Part shown: in pieces, positions 61,455 through 64,000 of the stretch | How positions within the stretch are numbered: the stretch's first letter is position 1 | Layout of the letters: each line of letters starts with the position of its first letter | DNA from: Anabaena sp. PCC 7108 | GTDB taxonomy: Bacteria; Cyanobacteriota; Cyanobacteriia; Cyanobacteriales; Nostocaceae | Length of the DNA stretch: 64,000 nucleotides | Direction: 5' to 3' | NCBI RefSeq assembly: GCF_000332135.1 | Contig: NZ_KB235896.1 | Span: forward strand, 4,208,356-4,272,355 | Made by a program: the position numbers and the translations under genes | The notes under the pieces: generated by a model | The model's database searches: none | Told to the model about the DNA's origin: nothing | Seen by the model: only the letters and a program-made list of their open reading frames with translations

Positions 61455-62144
61455 ATGTTATTTCGGCAACTGTTCGATCCAGAAACAAGTACATATACTT
61501 ATTTAATTGCTGACCTGGTGAGGAAAGAAGCGATTTTAGTTGACCCAGTATTAGAACAGGTGAAACGCGATCGCACTTTACTCAAAGAATTGGGGTTAAC
61601 GTTGAAATACTGCTTAGAAACCCACATCCACGCTGACCATATTACTGGAACAGGTAAACTCCGAGAAATGACAGGTTGTTTAGGAGTTGTACCCGCACAC
61701 GCCCATGCAGCTTGTGCAGATAGATTTATTAACGATGGGGAAATATTAGCCTTAGGGAATGTAAACATTGAAGCGATCGCAATTCCTGGTCACACTAACA
61801 GCCATAACGCATATTTGGTAAATGGTACTCACCTATTAACAGGAGATGGTTTACTGATTCGTGGTTGTGGACGGACTGATTTCCAAAGTGGGAATGCAGG
61901 TGTTATGTATGACGCTATTACAAAAAAACTGTTTACTCTATCTGATCAAACTCTAGTTTATCCCGGTCACGACTACAAAGGTCAGACAGTTTCCACCATT
62001 GGCGAAGAAAAGCAATGGAACTCCCGATTGGTAGGAAAAAACCGTGATCAATTTATAGAGTTAATGGCAAATCTCAATTTACCTAATCCGAAGAAAATTA
62101 TGGAAGCAGTACCAGCTAATCAACGTTGTGGTAATGCAGCTTAA
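61455..62144 (+). CDS. Persulfide dioxygenase (ETHE1-like metallo-beta-lactamase fold)
   Basis: A 229-residue MBL-fold enzyme of the ETHE1/PDO group. Motifs: ETHIHADHITG (H57, H59, D61, H62), IPGHTNSHNAYLV, LLTGDGLLIRGCGRTDFQSG and VYPGHDYKGQ. Such enzymes use a single iron, bound by two His and one Asp, to oxidise glutathione persulfide to sulfite with oxygen. GGGAGG about nine bases upstream supports ATG 61455. It heads an operon with a membrane rhodanese and a TauE/SafE exporter, which fits sulfide to persulfide to sulfite, then export. An 18-base fragment of the family A MITE left end follows the stop (62148). Confidence 0.92.
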   Translation: MLFRQLFDPETSTYTYLIADLVRKEAILVDPVLEQVKRDRTLLKELGLTLKYCLETHIHADHITGTGKLREMTGCLGVVPAHAHAACADRFINDGEILALGNVNIEAIAIPGHTNSHNAYLVNGTHLLTGDGLLIRGCGRTDFQSGNAGVMYDAITKKLFTLSDQTLVYPGHDYKGQTVSTIGEEKQWNSRLVGKNRDQFIELMANLNLPNPKKIMEAVPANQRCGNAA

Positions 62145-62196
62145 TTTGGCGTTGCATAATTAAAGAAAAAAACAAAAGAATTTAGGAGAGAATTTT

Positions 62197-62742
62197 ATGA
62201 CCACTTCTCATTTGAAGACATTACAAACTATTGACGCTCCAACTCTCAAGCAGTTACTTGAACAAGAAGCTGTGACATTAATTGATGTACGAGAACCTTC
62301 TGAGTATACAGGAGAGCATATCCCTACCGCCAGATTGGTTCCTCTTTCTCAGTTTAATCCACATCAAGTTCCTCAAGATCAAAGTACAAAGGTAGTTCTT
62401 TACTGTCGTTCTGGAAATCGCTCGACAATGGCTGCTAAAAAGCTATTTGATGCGGGATTTAATACGGTTACTCATTTAGATTCGGGACTGGGTGCATGGA
62501 AAGCCGCAGGTTATCCCACCAACATTAACGACAATGCACCGATTAGTTTAATGCGTCAGGTGCAAATTGTGGCAGGTTCTTTGGTATTTACAGGCACAGT
62601 GCTAGGTGCTTTTGTTTCTCCCTGGTTCTTAATTCTCAGTGGTTTTGTGGGAGCAGGATTGATGTTTGCTGGCATCACAGATACCTGTATGTTAGGGATG
62701 TTGCTGGTTAAACTACCTTACAATCAACGGAGCAGTGTATGA
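62197..62742 (+). CDS. Membrane-anchored rhodanese with DUF2892 (YgaP-like)
   Basis: A 181-residue protein. The rhodanese domain (about 10-110) has LIDVREPSEYTGEHI and active-site CRSGNRS with Cys70. The C-terminal 60 residues form two transmembrane helices of DUF2892 type (IVAGSLVFTGTVLGAFVSPW and LILSGFVGAGLMFAGITDTC). This is the YgaP arrangement, with the sulfurtransferase held at the inner face of the cytoplasmic membrane. The stop overlaps the TauE/SafE start by four bases. Confidence 0.92.
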   Translation: MTTSHLKTLQTIDAPTLKQLLEQEAVTLIDVREPSEYTGEHIPTARLVPLSQFNPHQVPQDQSTKVVLYCRSGNRSTMAAKKLFDAGFNTVTHLDSGLGAWKAAGYPTNINDNAPISLMRQVQIVAGSLVFTGTVLGAFVSPWFLILSGFVGAGLMFAGITDTCMLGMLLVKLPYNQRSSV

Positions 62743-63593
62743 CCTGGATGATTGGGCATCTACTGGCTGCCTGTATTGGGGTCAGCTTGGGTTTAATTGG
62801 TGGTGGTGGGTCAGTATTGGCGTTGCCGATTTTGGTTTATGTGATGGGTGTACCGCCAAAATCTGCGATCGCTATGACTTTAGTGATTGTCGGGACTGTC
62901 AGTATACTCGGCTTGATACCTCACTGGCAAGCTAAAAATGTCAACTTCAAGACTGCTTTTATTTTTGGTTCTACCACCATGCTGGGGGCATTTCTGGGGG
63001 CAAAAATTGCCACACTGCCATTTGTTACCGAATCTGTACAAATGATGCTGTTTGCGGTGATGATGTTACTAGCAGCACTATTTATGATTCAGAGGAGTTC
63101 TCAGTCTGTAATAGCAGATGAAAATTTGGCACTTTATCCCCCACCTATCTGCAAGTATTGTTGGTTGTGGTTAATGACTGAAGGTTTAGGTGTGGGAGTA
63201 TTAACTGGATTAGTTGGTGTGGGTGGTGGATTTGCGATCGTTCCCGCTTTGGTATTGTTAGGAAAAGTCCCAATAAAAAAGGCGATTGGAACATCCCTAC
63301 TCATCATTATCTTTAATTCAATTTCCGGCTTTTTAGGCTATGTAGGACACGTCCCCCTCAATTGGAACTTGATCTTATCCTTTATTATTGCTGCCAGTTT
63401 GGGAACAATTCCTGGTGCGTACTTTGCTCAGTTTGTACCGGCACAAAAACTTCAGAAAACCTTTGGTTATTTTCTCTTAGCAGTTGCATCTGTGGTGTTG
63501 GTGCAAAATTTTCATCCACCTCAATCTTCTAAGGTATCGAGTCATCATTCCACCAGCATGGTAGAGCGTAGTTTTAGGGCTAAGTCCTATTGA
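62739..63593 (+). CDS. TauE/SafE-family sulfite or sulfur-anion exporter
   Basis: A 284-residue polytopic membrane protein of the TauE/SafE (DUF81) family with two homologous halves, each starting with the glycine-rich motif: LGLIGGGGSVLALPILVYVMG near residue 20 and LTGLVGVGGGFAIVPALVLLG near residue 155. About eight membrane helices are expected. Relatives export sulfite or sulfoacetate. Translationally coupled (ATGA) to the rhodanese, and in context likely to remove sulfite made by the dioxygenase. Confidence 0.9.
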   Translation: MTWMIGHLLAACIGVSLGLIGGGGSVLALPILVYVMGVPPKSAIAMTLVIVGTVSILGLIPHWQAKNVNFKTAFIFGSTTMLGAFLGAKIATLPFVTESVQMMLFAVMMLLAALFMIQRSSQSVIADENLALYPPPICKYCWLWLMTEGLGVGVLTGLVGVGGGFAIVPALVLLGKVPIKKAIGTSLLIIIFNSISGFLGYVGHVPLNWNLILSFIIAASLGTIPGAYFAQFVPAQKLQKTFGYFLLAVASVVLVQNFHPPQSSKVSSHHSTSMVERSFRAKSY

Positions 63594-63597
63594 TCAA

Positions 63598-63630
63598 TAT
63601 ATGCTATACTAGCATATAGCAATATAGTAG
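63598..63630 (+). promoter_or_regulatory. Candidate ArsR operator upstream of arsR
   Basis: A palindrome with 9-bp perfect arms, TATATGCTA (63598-63606) and TAGCATATA (63610-63618), is followed at once by GCAATATAGTAG. The 10-mer GCAATATAGT also occurs in the petC promoter. It lies 27 bases before the arsR start, a fitting place for autoregulation. Confidence 0.6.
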
Positions 63631-63656
63631 ATAAAAATATTTGACTGCCATTGTCT

Positions 63657-64000
63657 ATGTTAAAAACTTCACCAGCGGCTCTAGGACAAATTGCTGATTA
63701 TTTTAAAGTGCTTTCAGAAATCAGCCGCCTCCAGGTTCTCTGTTGTTTGAAGTCAGGTAGCAAAAATGTCACAGAAATTATTGAAGCCACTGGATTGGGA
63801 CAAGCAAATGTTTCCAAGCATTTGAAGATATTAACACAAGCGGGAATTGTCAAGCGGCAACCACAGGGGGTGAGTGTTTATTATGAAATTACTGACCCCC
63901 TAATTTTTGAGATATGTGAGCTGGTGTGCGATCGCCTTTCAATTCGCTTAGAAGAACAGTCACAGCAGTTAAAACAACTAGTACCACTGCGCGGAATCCC
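63657..64000 (+). CDS. ArsR/SmtB-family regulator, SqrR/BigR-like (runs off window end)
   Basis: The first 114 codons of an ArsR-type winged-helix repressor; the frame is still open at the window edge. It begins MLKTSPAALGQIADYFKVLS. The recognition helix segment is GLGQANVSKHLKILTQAGIV and the wing KRQPQGVSVYYEIT. Cysteines lie at 29-30 (helix alpha-2 region, VLCCL) and at 87 and 91 (alpha-5 region, FEICELVC), the places where SqrR/BigR/YgaV persulfide sensors have their reactive pair. No metal-site CxCxxC motif is seen. Next to a persulfide dioxygenase-rhodanese-TauE operon, a reactive-sulfur sensor is the best reading. Confidence 0.82.
   Translation, partial: MLKTSPAALGQIADYFKVLSEISRLQVLCCLKSGSKNVTEIIEATGLGQANVSKHLKILTQAGIVKRQPQGVSVYYEITDPLIFEICELVCDRLSIRLEEQSQQLKQLVPLRGI

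Overview
The window is chromosomal DNA of a cyanobacterium, most probably a filamentous heterocyst-forming one (Nostocales, Anabaena/Nostoc-like). The signs are many HIP1 sites (GCGATCGC), AT-rich sequence, photosystem II genes (psbA, psbZ), a carboxysome shell gene, genes resembling the Anabaena natF-natG-natH amino-acid transporter, long heptanucleotide short tandem repeats (STRRs), and a very high load of small interspersed repeats. The genus cannot be fixed from the sequence alone.

Layout. 0.1-5.9 kb: ccmP, a pentapeptide-repeat gene and a giant CheB-CheR-PAS-histidine kinase-receiver hybrid. 6.4-10.4 kb: a small conserved gene, an esterase, and two divergent glycosyltransferases. 10.6-16.4 kb: an unusual island with a large P-loop ATPase of unknown role, a ParB-like/helix-hairpin-helix protein, a restriction-type nuclease fused to a ParA ATPase, and a second ParA. 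16.6-25.6 kb: a Uma2 gene broken by one nonsense codon, ileS, two toxin-antitoxin pairs, a REP-associated tyrosine transposase (RAYT) between its own repeats, gene remnants, a metal-chelate/cobalamin-type binding protein, mobA and a TPR fragment. 25.9-43 kb: trpS, metF, Uma2, a GmrSD-like restriction gene, proA, tRNA-Gly, ribH, psbZ, a DHH/CBS/CCA-transferase fusion, an unknown plus pentapeptide pair, and pmbA/tldD. 43-51 kb: a stand-alone adenylation-carrier-thioesterase synthetase, a decayed second RAYT between perfect palindromes, mutS and a dus gene. 51-58 kb: FecR-like and porin genes, Uma2, and natF/natG/natH. 58.6-64 kb: a variant psbA, a Rieske gene, two rhodaneses, a persulfide dioxygenase, a TauE/SafE exporter and an ArsR-type regulator.

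Two regions stand out. First, the last 5.4 kb reads as one sulfide/low-oxygen response unit. The psbA product carries all three substitutions of the microaerobic D1' form (A80, L158, A286). It is divergent from an alternative Rieske gene that leads into sulfur-detoxification genes and a dithiol ArsR regulator. A related AT-rich motif sits over the presumed promoters of psbA, petC, the dioxygenase operon and arsR. Second, the nuclease-ParA / ParB-HhH pair with flanking ATPases looks like an undescribed defence or DNA-segregation module.

A third theme is repeats acting on genes. At least three MITE-like families are present, two with visible target-site duplications. Two genes take their stop codon and last residues from a MITE, both RAYT genes end in a TAG supplied by the adjoining REP palindrome, and ileS and mutS each carry what looks like an in-frame piece of an intergenic repeat.
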